Assembly (NCBI GenBank): GCA_947259065.1
Contig: CAMYLH010000043.1
Span: 6,906-39,760 of the forward strand
Direction: 5' to 3'
DNA: 32,855 nt
DNA from: an uncultured Desulfobacterales bacterium
GTDB taxonomy: Bacteria; Desulfobacterota; Desulfobacteria; Desulfobacterales; JAFDCJ01
The notes beneath the pieces are model-generated. The model saw only the letters and a list, made by a program, of their open reading frames with translations, did not search any database and was not told the DNA's origin. This document shows positions 19,650 to 28,880 of the stretch, piece after piece. The first letter of the stretch is position 1. Each line of letters starts with the position of its first letter. A program made the position numbers and the translations under genes.

Positions 19650-20245
19650 GAACGATGGTATGCCATGGAGACAGCCTCACCGAAGGTGCCGACCTGGAAA
19701 AAAATTACACCTGGCCGCATTTGGTCGAAAACAATATTAAGGTAACCGTCATCAACAGTGGTATCGGAGGAGATACCAGCGGCGGACTGCTGAGCCGTTT
19801 TTACCAGGATGTGGTTCAACATCAGCCGGAATTGGTGCTGATATTGGGCGGAACCAACGATTTATGGTGGGATCTTGATATCAATTTGATTCTGGCCAAT
19901 GTATTCGCCATGGCCTGTCAAGCGCAGTATCGGAATATTGTCCCGATTGTAGGTCTACCCTTGCCCCTTTACATGGATAACATTCGGCAACAAACTATGA
20001 TGGCCCCCATCGCCGGATGGGATAAATGTCTCAACAAATTATCCGAACTGGTGAACGCATTGTCTGTAGCGGCCGAGGAAAGCGACATTGCCTGCCTAGA
20101 TTTCTATCACCCCTTTATTGGCACAAATGGGAATGTCCAGGGAAAATATTTTTTAGAAGACGGTCTTCACCCCAATAAACGGGGGCATTTGTTGATGGCG
20201 GAAAAAATGGTGGAATTACTGCGCAATCTTTTTTATTTTTCTTAA
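19646..20245 (+). CDS. SGNH/GDSL-family hydrolase
   Basis: CHGDSLTEGADL, GIGGDTSGG, LGGTNDLWW, DGLHPNKRGH blocks; ATGA overlap with the upstream gene. Confidence 0.9.
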   Translation: MRTMVCHGDSLTEGADLEKNYTWPHLVENNIKVTVINSGIGGDTSGGLLSRFYQDVVQHQPELVLILGGTNDLWWDLDINLILANVFAMACQAQYRNIVPIVGLPLPLYMDNIRQQTMMAPIAGWDKCLNKLSELVNALSVAAEESDIACLDFYHPFIGTNGNVQGKYFLEDGLHPNKRGHLLMAEKMVELLRNLFYFS

Positions 20246-20294
20246 TGTCATGGGATTTAACAAGATATTTCAAGTCTTAACACTATCATTATTT

Positions 20295-20308
20295 CAGTGC
20301 TTCGGCAC
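20295..20308. terminator. Small hairpin with UUCG tetraloop between convergent genes
   Basis: AGTGC-TTCG-GCACT. Confidence 0.4.
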
Positions 20309-20391
20309 TCACCTATTCCGTTCGAGTCGGGCAACACCATCGGTCACCAGACCCAATTAGGATAACCGCGAGCACTTATATACGGATACAC

Positions 20392-20628
20392 CTATTTTAC
20401 CTCGATTTCGCCTTTGAGCGTTTTTTTCAGCCCCCTAAGTGTACCCCTCCAAGAAGTATCTTCACCGGCCATAATGCCGATGATAATATCTTTTTCTACA
20501 CTGACTTCCAGGACAATCTCCTCATCACCGATCTTGAAAACAGCTTCCGCCCACCTTTCCGCAGGAAGACCACTGGTTTCGCAATCATAGTCGGTACGGA
20601 TCTCTCCGGTCATTCTAATCTGTCCCAT
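20392..20628 (-). CDS. Conserved hypothetical small protein downstream of the GcvT-SHMT gene
   Basis: 78-aa ORF in the same orientation, close downstream. Confidence 0.6.
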   Translation of the reverse strand: MGQIRMTGEIRTDYDCETSGLPAERWAEAVFKIGDEEIVLEVSVEKDIIIGIMAGEDTSWRGTLRGLKKTLKGEIEVK

Positions 20629-20643
20629 CGATAGCTCCCTATA

Positions 20644-23295
20644 TCAGGTCAATTTATGAAGTGTTTGCATCAGATCTTCAAATTCAGCGCCGGCGAAACA
20701 GTACTGCATATCTAAAAATCTTTGGCGCAGGGAACTCACCTCCTGTTTAACATTGCTATCTCTTAAGATGACATCTGCTAGGTATTGTGCCAGTTCTTTA
20801 AAATCATCTTCTCCCATCCCAAAGCGGGTCATCTCCTGCACCCCGGTTCGCAGGGATCCGGCAGCCGTAAATCCTTCTTCTTCCGGAGCTGCCTGGTAGT
20901 TGAGGATAATATTGTTGTCTTCCAGGCGCCGGGCAATTTCAGGTCCCCTGGTATAGCCCACGTCAACGACGACCTGATGGGTTTCGGTATAGGATACCTC
21001 CGGGTCGCCCGCAACAGCCAAACCACACTCTTTCAGGGCCAGGGCAAAGGCTTTGGCGTTTGCCAGGACGCTTTTCTGGTATTCATCTTTAAAATAGTTC
21101 ATCTCATAAGCAGCCATAAGCAAGCCCACCATGGTTCCCAGATGGTGATTGCTCATGGATCCCGGAAACGAGCGTCGCTGAACAGCCTCCCAAAACTCAT
21201 AACGCAAGTCGTCTTCGGTAAAATTGACACCAATAATACCGCGCTGCGTGCCGTAATAGGTTTTGTGGGTGGAGCCGGTCACAATGTCCGCTCCCTCTTT
21301 GAAGGGTTGCTGGAAATGCGGTCCGATCAATCCCAAAACGTGGGCCATGTCGTACATCAGCATGCAGTCCAGTGAAAGTTCATCAATGATTGTGCGAATT
21401 TCAGCCACCGGTTCACGATGAATGATCATACTCTTGCCTAATATGATCAGCTCCGGTCGGTGTTCGATAATCAAATTCCGGGTCTCTTTCATATCGATTT
21501 TGTATGGGTTGTCTGCCAATACCGGGAAGTTGACCACAGCAGGTTTTTCCCGTCTGGGATCACGCATCACAAAATCTCGCAATGCCCCCATGGGTTGCGC
21601 GCTCAGATGTCCTCCTTTGATGATATGGTTGTTCATAATTTTTCGAATTCTGCGCTGCTCGCTCTTGCGATCGGCTCGGTTCAGATAGTCCACCATGGCG
21701 CTGAAAACTGCTGAGTTTGCCATCTGGCCTGATATCACTCGCGTTTCAACCTCGGTGCATTCCAGATACCTTTGCATTTCGCACGTCAGCAGATATTCGA
21801 CTTCACAAATAAAATCCGTACCCTGGTAGTAAAAAATGTCCGCTTCTTTATACGCCTTAACCTGTTTGTGTTCGGCATAACGTGCCGCCGGATCGGTGAT
21901 AGATAGCAGCCGAGCCATGGCTGATGCTGTCTGTTCCGAAGGAATCAAATTAATGCATTGCTCCTGCCGCCAGCGGGTATTGGCAGCCGCCTTTTCAATC
22001 AGCGTGCGGACATTGTCTGTCATTTGCTTGCCGGCACAGATCGTCTTTTTCCCTTCCCGCCGTTGATCATTTTTAATGGGCCAGCAATACGGCGGGGCTT
22101 CGTTTCGAATAAAATATGGCACAATCACGGCCGCAACTCGTTTACCCCTGATGTCTATTTCGATCTCGTCACCCTCAACCAGATTGCTATCCATCATTGC
22201 CAGTCCGATGGCCCTCATTTCTCGATCTCCGCTCTGATTGGATGAGAGCCCGACACCTTCAGTTTGCCAATATGGGACCATGGTGCCGCTGGTAACATAA
22301 CCCACCTTCTTCTGTTCGCAATACACGTCGGCACCGGCCCGTGCAACGCCTTTGCCTGTCAGTTCAATGGGTCGAATCAGACAGGGCAGATGCTCCAATA
22401 ACGAAAAATCCCTGTCGACGATCTTTTTAAAGGCCTCGAATTGTCTCACCAAAAGATGTTTTCCAACAAATTCTCCCTTGTGCGGCGAAAAGCTTACTGC
22501 CAAACGGGCCAAATCGCAGGCAAAAATCGGTATTTCCGCGCCATCCGGATCCAGACCCAATTCGTGGCCGTAAAGTGGTAATCCAGCTTCCAGTCTCAGG
22601 GTATCGCGTGCCCCCAGGCCCACCGGCACGGCACCCTTTTCGAGCAACAAATCCCATATCATCAAGGCATCCTTGCGTTCGATGAAGAGCTCAAAACAAA
22701 TCGCTTCGCCGGTGTAGCCGGTACGAGCAACAAAAGCACGGCTCCCTTTAATATAGAGGGTGCTTAAATAGTTTCTTAAAGGTTCCGGCAGTCGTCCGGA
22801 ATCCATGAGACCGGATAAAATTTCTTTGGATGAGGGTCCCTGCAAACTGAGCATCGCCATGTCCATGGTGCGGTCTTCAATCACCACTTGGCCAAATTTA
22901 TCCTTGAACGTCAACAAGTGATCCCAATCCTTTTTACGATTGGCAGCGTTGACCACCAGCAGATATTCATTCTCAACAAAGCGGTATAAATAGGCATCGT
23001 CAATCGCCCCGCCGTTATCATTGGGAATCATCGTATATTGGCCTTCTTCGATTTCCAGCGCGGCTGCATTGTTGGTTAGCGAATACTGGAGAAAATCAAG
23101 GGCATCGGGCCCGCCGACAATGAATCGGCCCATGTGGGAAACATCAAACAACCCCGCCTGCCTGCGGGTACATAAATGCTCCTGCACAATGCCGGATTCA
23201 TACTGCAGCGGCATATCCCAACCGCCAAATTCCACCATTTTGGCACCAAGATTGACATGCTTGTCATAGAATACGGTTTTGAGGAGCTGTTTCAT
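20644..23295 (-). CDS. GcvT (aminomethyltransferase) - serine hydroxymethyltransferase-like fusion protein
   Basis: N-terminal half: VEFGGWDMPLQYESGIVQEHLCTRRQAGLFDVSHMGR, ARTGYTGE, GLGARDTLRLEAGLPLYGHEL; C-terminal half: INLIPSEQTAS, ARYAEHKQ, IKGGHLSAQPMG, YDMAHVLGLIGP, GSTHKTYYGTQRG; one uninterrupted 883-aa frame. Confidence 0.9.
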   Translation of the reverse strand: MKQLLKTVFYDKHVNLGAKMVEFGGWDMPLQYESGIVQEHLCTRRQAGLFDVSHMGRFIVGGPDALDFLQYSLTNNAAALEIEEGQYTMIPNDNGGAIDDAYLYRFVENEYLLVVNAANRKKDWDHLLTFKDKFGQVVIEDRTMDMAMLSLQGPSSKEILSGLMDSGRLPEPLRNYLSTLYIKGSRAFVARTGYTGEAICFELFIERKDALMIWDLLLEKGAVPVGLGARDTLRLEAGLPLYGHELGLDPDGAEIPIFACDLARLAVSFSPHKGEFVGKHLLVRQFEAFKKIVDRDFSLLEHLPCLIRPIELTGKGVARAGADVYCEQKKVGYVTSGTMVPYWQTEGVGLSSNQSGDREMRAIGLAMMDSNLVEGDEIEIDIRGKRVAAVIVPYFIRNEAPPYCWPIKNDQRREGKKTICAGKQMTDNVRTLIEKAAANTRWRQEQCINLIPSEQTASAMARLLSITDPAARYAEHKQVKAYKEADIFYYQGTDFICEVEYLLTCEMQRYLECTEVETRVISGQMANSAVFSAMVDYLNRADRKSEQRRIRKIMNNHIIKGGHLSAQPMGALRDFVMRDPRREKPAVVNFPVLADNPYKIDMKETRNLIIEHRPELIILGKSMIIHREPVAEIRTIIDELSLDCMLMYDMAHVLGLIGPHFQQPFKEGADIVTGSTHKTYYGTQRGIIGVNFTEDDLRYEFWEAVQRRSFPGSMSNHHLGTMVGLLMAAYEMNYFKDEYQKSVLANAKAFALALKECGLAVAGDPEVSYTETHQVVVDVGYTRGPEIARRLEDNNIILNYQAAPEEEGFTAAGSLRTGVQEMTRFGMGEDDFKELAQYLADVILRDSNVKQEVSSLRQRFLDMQYCFAGAEFEDLMQTLHKLT

Positions 23296-23350
23296 TGGTC
23301 TAATTCCTTCTTTTATGGGTTAAATGATCCCCAACATGGGGGTATTTGGA

Positions 23351-23379
23351 ATAATAAATAAAAGGGTGGTTCGTGTCAA
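23351..23379 (-). promoter_or_regulatory. Sigma70-like promoter for the GcvT-SHMT gene
   Basis: Minus strand TTGACA - 17 nt - TATTAT, about 55 nt upstream of the start codon. Confidence 0.75.
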
Positions 23380-23450
23380 TTCGTTATCCTGTCGGACAGT
23401 CATTTGTTTTCTTACCATAATTGTCTTGATCCAATGGGTCTCATCGTAAA

Positions 23451-23571
23451 ATCAGCGACCACCATCAGAGCTGGGGGTATAAGGAAGGCCCCTGGAAGGG
23501 GCCAGAGCCACGCTCTGCTGGTGATCGCTGATGTGTAATCGATATGACGGTAATCGAAAGAAACCCCCAGC
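23451..23571. ncRNA. Candidate pseudoknot-forming structured element, strand unresolved
   Basis: 20-bp inverted repeat 23451-23470/23513-23532 (18/20), GGCCCC-TGGAA-GGGGCC hairpin, and a perfect 9-bp pairing GCTGGGGGT/ACCCCCAGC (23470-23478/23563-23571) that crosses the first stem. Confidence 0.5.
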
Positions 23572-23717
23572 ATTATTTATATATATGATCAAATGCAAAT
23601 TCACAATCTTGCAGATTGTCCCACCTCGGAAACGATAATTTTTAGGCAAAATTTGAATTGGAAAAATAATAGCACGCGGATGGTCATGGCAAACGAGTGT
23701 GGTTAGGAAAATTATTA

Positions 23718-23746
23718 TTGACACTTTACTGGTAAACTATTAAAAT
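23718..23746 (+). promoter_or_regulatory. Sigma70-like promoter upstream of the PilZ-domain gene
   Basis: TTGACA - 17 nt - TAAAAT. Confidence 0.65.
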
Positions 23747-23957
23747 TTATTTAAAAAATGGTAGAATTCGAATGTGGCAACTCAACAAAACTGGAAAATT
23801 GAGTGTTTAAGTGGCTATATTTCTTTGCCGATTTAGATTGGCTGCAAGCAGTGAAATCACCCCAAACGCCCGGGAATTTTCATTCCTGTAGCTTCAATTA
23901 AATACTCCCCAAAGCCCCGCCGATACGGGACGGGGTATCAGCGAAAGGAGTTTGCGC

Positions 23958-24509
23958 ATGATTGCTCCTGACCCCACAACAGGCAAATTCGGTATTACGA
24001 CGCGATTATTCAGATTGGTCGGCAACATGCCTAAAGAACAGCAGTTGATTCTATTAAGACAGCTGTTGGGGGACAAGGTCAGCAACCATTTGTACAAACT
24101 GATTGTGGAAATGACTGAAGAACAGCAGATCATCCTCTTTGAGCAATTAAGCCAAGCACCCCAAATGGAATTACCAGCCAAAACTGTCAGTTTAGAAGAA
24201 ACGGAAGCCTCGATGCGGGAAAGCGCCCGCAGACCTTGCCTGATAAAAGCGAATTACAGGATTCAGGATCGTGACTTTAAAAGCTATATATTGGATATCA
24301 GTATCGGCGGTGTCTTCATTGAAGCCGATACACGATTTCCCGTTGGCAGGGAATTGCAGCTAAACTTCTCCCTGCCCAACCGTCCCCAACCGATCTTGTT
24401 TACCGGGAATATTGTCTGGAGCACTGCAAGAGGTTTTGGTGTAAATTTTAATAAAATCAGTACGCTTCAAAGCGATATGTTAAAATCCTTCGTCGAGGAA
24501 AAAGAATAG
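23958..24509 (+). CDS. PilZ-domain protein
   Basis: RESARRPCLIKANYRIQDRDFKSYILDISIGGVFIEADTRFPVGRELQLNF...GNIVWSTARGFGVNF typical PilZ pattern; AAAGGAG RBS. Confidence 0.85.
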   Translation: MIAPDPTTGKFGITTRLFRLVGNMPKEQQLILLRQLLGDKVSNHLYKLIVEMTEEQQIILFEQLSQAPQMELPAKTVSLEETEASMRESARRPCLIKANYRIQDRDFKSYILDISIGGVFIEADTRFPVGRELQLNFSLPNRPQPILFTGNIVWSTARGFGVNFNKISTLQSDMLKSFVEEKE

Positions 24510-24517
24510 GAGGACGA

Positions 24518-25045
24518 ATGAAACTACTAAATATTCTTATCATTTCACTATTAACCTTGATGTGTGTTACAATTCTGAATGCTAAGGTTTATACCTGGAC
24601 CGATGAAAATGGCGTACAGCATTACAGTGATCAACCCCCAGAAAACGGGGAAGATTACGAAGTTCAAACAGAACCTCCGACATCCCAGCCCGTTGAAGAA
24701 GCAGATAAAAAGCGGACTGAATCGGAGCAAAAACAGATACAAGACCTAACCAGAGAAGCTGACGAAATTTTAGAGAAACAGCAAAGCGAAGCGAAGCTGA
24801 AAGCTGAGGAAGCCGAAAAAAATCGGCCGCCCACCCAGGAAGAATTCATTGCCGCCGAAAAGGAAAAACTTGAAAAGAAAATCGCTGAACTCGAAGGCCT
24901 GCCGCTGAAGTACTTCGGAAATGAAAAAAATAAGCACCGCCATATCGCATATTACCACATCAGACTGGAAACTCTGCTGCAGGACCCGGATCAGTATTAC
25001 AAGATTCCTAAAAGTTACGAAGAATATATAAATCAGCCCGATTAA
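24518..25045 (+). CDS. DUF4124-domain protein
   Basis: Signal peptide then KVYTWTDENGVQHYSDQPPE. Confidence 0.85.
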   Translation: MKLLNILIISLLTLMCVTILNAKVYTWTDENGVQHYSDQPPENGEDYEVQTEPPTSQPVEEADKKRTESEQKQIQDLTREADEILEKQQSEAKLKAEEAEKNRPPTQEEFIAAEKEKLEKKIAELEGLPLKYFGNEKNKHRHIAYYHIRLETLLQDPDQYYKIPKSYEEYINQPD

Positions 25046-25288
25046 GATGAGATGGGTATTCTTGTTTTGATGGAGAATTTTTAGGTCAAAAGCAGAAAAT
25101 TGCTGCCAAGTAACCATCATCACGAAATTTAGATTCAACATTTTTTTCATAGGATGGACCGCTTTACGCCTTTCTTACCCAATATTCCATCATTTAATGC
25201 GGCTTATTGGGAAAATAGCTGCAAAAAATACTGCGCTTCCAAAAAATAATAAAAATTCCAATCTTTTCTTTATAGCGGTTGAACGGAG

Positions 25289-26688
25289 GTGGGCATGCCA
25301 ATTGCCAACATGTTGAGTATCACGTCAAATCCTTTCTTATCCATGATGATATGGATTTTTTTGCTGCTGGCTGCACTTTATTTCGCTCGCATACCCTTTC
25401 ATCGAACGGTAGGTTCCTTAGCAAAAATTATCCATAATGCCATGCGGCTGACTGCGACATCAGTGCTTTCAGCGGAAAGAAAACTGGCCCAGCGTAACCG
25501 CGAAGTTCTGATGGCCGCTGGCCTGGAGAAAGCTGAACGGTTAGTAGAAAGGGAATTCGATCGCATCAACTCAGCAGTTGTCAGGGATTTGGCAAGTTAT
25601 CCACATCTTCAGCGCCAGCTACTTGAGCTCACTACCCGCCTGGATGAGGACTACAGCTCAAGTGCGGATGTTCCCCCGTCATTGCCGAACTGGCGGCCGA
25701 TCATTGAATCAATTGCCGGTATCAAACATACCGGCGATTCCATGGTTGTCAATATGCTGGGAGAAATCAACCGCAGCTTAACGGAGCAGCATAAGTTAGC
25801 CATTGCCAACTACCGCAAATCCAATGCTTCACGCTATGGATTCTTAAGGAAAATGCTGCCGGTTTGGCGTAAAGCGCAAAAGACCCTCAATGATGTCGGC
25901 GATGCAATCGACAACCTAAACCGACGGGCCAAAAGTATTCGCAGTTTTTTAGTTCCGGATTGTTCCTGCTGATTGCTTTTGGTGGGGCATTCATCAACTT
26001 CAATTTGATTGCATCACCTATATCGAAAATGATCGGCAACGCAAGCTATATAGGGCTTTATAAAACATCGGATGTCGCCGTGCTGGTTATTATTCTGATT
26101 GAATTGACCATGGGCTTGATTATAATGGAATCAATCCGAATCACGCGTCTTTTTCCCACCATCGGCAGTATGGATGATAAGATGCGTCGCCGGATAATCT
26201 GGATAGCCCTCTCACTGCTGGCAATCCTTGCCGCAATCGGGTCGGCCTTCACGTTTGCGGGTGATCGCAATCCCCAGGATCTAGCAGCGTTAGGCCAGTC
26301 AATGACAGGTGTTGGACAGACTGAGTCAGCAGGCATAATTCCCGCTGTCGGAAAAATGACGATTGGCTTTATTTTTCCCTTTGCGCTAGCGTTTGTGGCT
26401 ATACCGCTGGAATTCTTTGTGTCTTCTTCCCGCACGGTTCTGGGAATAATCACTGTCGGTGCACTTAGATTTATTTCTTTTGGGCTCCGCTTGATCGGAA
26501 ACATTGGATACTATGCCGGAAGATTCGTGATCAATCTCTATGATTTGCTCATTTTTCCAAGTATCTGGCTGCAAGGAGTGCTTGCAGGCTCCAAAACGAA
26601 CAAAAATGAAGCCAGCGAAGTGCAACTTTATGAAGGCGGTCGCGTAAGCGAGGAAATGAATGACATAAAAAAGGATAGCGCTCTTTGA
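25289..26688 (+). CDS. Membrane protein apparently encoded across two frames (25289-25972 and downstream part to 26688), joined by a -1 shift
   Basis: Frame 0 ends shortly after TTTTTTA at 25945-25951; the -1 frame continues directly as SSGLFLLIAFGGAFINFNLIASPI... to 26688; the second ORF alone has only a TTG start at 25960. Confidence 0.65.
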
Positions 26689-26760
26689 ACTTATCTACAC
26701 CTTCCACAACTATCCGCAAGGTGCCCTGGATCCTTTTAAAAAGGATTGGAGGATAATTTA

Positions 26761-28161
26761 TTGAGTGTCGGAGGATCTGCGGATACGCCCAACAGAAAAT
26801 CACCGTTTTCGATTCGAAATGTTCGCCTGTTCATCGCCTTTCGTGTATTCTTCAACGCCCGATTTTATTATCCCGTTTTCACCATCCTGTTTTTAGATTT
26901 CGGTTTGACCCTTGAACAATTTGCCCTGCTCAATGCCGCTTGGGCGGCATCCATTGTTCTACTGGAAGTCCCTTCAGGTGCGTTGGCCGATATCATCGGC
27001 CGTCGAAATCTTTTAGTTGCAACCGGGATACTGATGGTGATTGAAATTGCGCTGTTGTGCTTTATCCCCATGGGTAATCCCCAGTTGCTCTTTGCAATTT
27101 TTCTGTTTAACCGTGTGTTGAGCGGCGCAGCCGAGGCGGCAGCCAGCGGGGCTGATGAGGCCATTGCATACGATACGCTGAAAAAAGAAGGCGATATGCG
27201 AGATTGGCCCCGTGTGCTCGAAAAACAAATGCGAATTCAATCCATAGCCTACATCGGCGCCATGAGCCTTGGCGCCGCTGTTTATGATCCGACGCTGATG
27301 CAGCGATTGGTTGATGCGCTTGGACTGAATATACATCTGACCCAGGCGATCACGCTGCGTTTTCCGCTTTATCTTACCTTCATGATGGCCATCCTGACAC
27401 TGCTGACCACATTGAAACTTCAAGAAGAGAGGCCGTCGTTCAAACCCGAATGCGATCCATCAGAATATTGCGCAAAATCGATAATCCAGGCCTTCAAATT
27501 AACCCTTCAAGCCGGTGGCTGGATATTGAAAACGCCCTTTGCCCTGGTAATCATTCTTGCAGGTCTCATGTTTGACAACTGTATTCGCATGGTCCTCACC
27601 TTAGGCAGTCAATACTACCGTCTCATTAACCTGCCGGAAGCATCATTCGGTTTGATCGGCTCAGGATTCGCGATGCTGGGTCTTATCATCCCCTGGCTGG
27701 CATACAAATTGGTGAATCGGCACTCTCCGGCATATAATCTCGGTATAATGGCCATGGTTAGCATAATCGGCCTGATCGGGATAACCTTTTTTTGGCCGAT
27801 CATCGGGTTGCTTCCGGTGGCGCTGCTTTCCGTAGTGATGTATCTGGGCCGCTTTTTCCAGAGCCATTATTTGAATCGTATCACCGCCTCGCACCAGCGG
27901 GCCACGGTGTTGAGCTTTAAGGGTTTGTCATTCAATCTTGCCTATGGTTTAATTGGCGTATTGTATTCTATTTTGTTGGTTTTTTTACGGCCACAACTGG
28001 CCGGCTCCCATCCTGAATTAAGTCGTGCAGGGATTGAAAATTTAGTGTTTATAAAATCAATCGGCTGGTTTCCCTGGTATTTTCTCCTGACCTTGGCCGC
28101 TCTGTTGGCCGTCGCTCGCTGGCAGCTGAAAAATACCGATGTATATAAAACACCCGGTTAA
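26761..28161 (+). CDS. MFS transporter
   Basis: About 12 TM segments; EVPSGALADIIGRRNLLV motif; TTG start with GGAGG-like RBS. Confidence 0.85.
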   Translation: MSVGGSADTPNRKSPFSIRNVRLFIAFRVFFNARFYYPVFTILFLDFGLTLEQFALLNAAWAASIVLLEVPSGALADIIGRRNLLVATGILMVIEIALLCFIPMGNPQLLFAIFLFNRVLSGAAEAAASGADEAIAYDTLKKEGDMRDWPRVLEKQMRIQSIAYIGAMSLGAAVYDPTLMQRLVDALGLNIHLTQAITLRFPLYLTFMMAILTLLTTLKLQEERPSFKPECDPSEYCAKSIIQAFKLTLQAGGWILKTPFALVIILAGLMFDNCIRMVLTLGSQYYRLINLPEASFGLIGSGFAMLGLIIPWLAYKLVNRHSPAYNLGIMAMVSIIGLIGITFFWPIIGLLPVALLSVVMYLGRFFQSHYLNRITASHQRATVLSFKGLSFNLAYGLIGVLYSILLVFLRPQLAGSHPELSRAGIENLVFIKSIGWFPWYFLLTLAALLAVARWQLKNTDVYKTPG

Positions 28162-28310
28162 GGATAATTTTTACTGTTGCCTTTATTTCCAATTGGGATT
28201 ATCACCTAAGCGGAACGGTTCTGGGTTTAAAGCCCGCTTTGGCCTGAACCGCTCAACCTTTGTTAAACTTGGCGTAAATCCACATCCATATATTAAGGAA
28301 GGCTACCACC

Positions 28311-28880
28311 ATGGTCGATTCAAAATTTGAGAACCACGATAATTTTGTTATCAATGACAAATATGACGATGAAGAAGTTCGGGAGTTAGACCGAGAGGAT
28401 TACTATGACCATCACTCTGGTATTTTCCGCAAAAAGTATTTAAATCCAATGACCATCGGCGGTGCCGGGTTAATTGCCATCATTATCCTTCTTGTGATCT
28501 TTTTATCCGGCCCCAATGATTCCGTCGACAGCAAGCAGCTGCAGCTGCTATCACTCGAAGCAAAAATTAAGCAACTGGAACAAAAATTAAGCCGAATCAG
28601 CGAAAAATTTGATGGCTTCAACTCGTCTGTAACGACCCAAATCGACCAAATTATAAAAGAACTGAGTGCGTTACACCAGAAATCTTCTCAAACGCCGAAA
28701 TCGGTTAAAACAGGTCAACAGGAAACAAAACCCAAATTCCATCAGGTTCGTTCAAAAGAAACCCTGTGGGGAATCAGCCGCCAATATGGTCTGACAATCG
28801 ACCAGCTGCGAAGCTACAACAATATGGGTGCCAAGGTGACCCTTCAGCCCGGCCAGCGACTCAAGTTGACCCCGAATTGA
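28311..28880 (+). CDS. LysM-domain membrane protein
   Basis: Single TM helix, coiled coil, C-terminal FHQVRSKETLWGISRQYGLTIDQLRSYNNMGAKVTLQPGQRLKL. Confidence 0.88.
   Translation: MVDSKFENHDNFVINDKYDDEEVRELDREDYYDHHSGIFRKKYLNPMTIGGAGLIAIIILLVIFLSGPNDSVDSKQLQLLSLEAKIKQLEQKLSRISEKFDGFNSSVTTQIDQIIKELSALHQKSSQTPKSVKTGQQETKPKFHQVRSKETLWGISRQYGLTIDQLRSYNNMGAKVTLQPGQRLKLTPN

Noticed and set aside
23451-23571. Pseudoknot element as an HDV-like self-cleaving ribozyme or a glycine riboswitch for the GcvT-SHMT gene
   Set aside because: The helix order resembles HDV, but the first stem is about 20 bp rather than 7 and no catalytic core was identifiable. It also lies upstream of the strong gcvT-side promoter, so it is probably not in that mRNA leader, and it lacks recognisable glycine-aptamer sequence.
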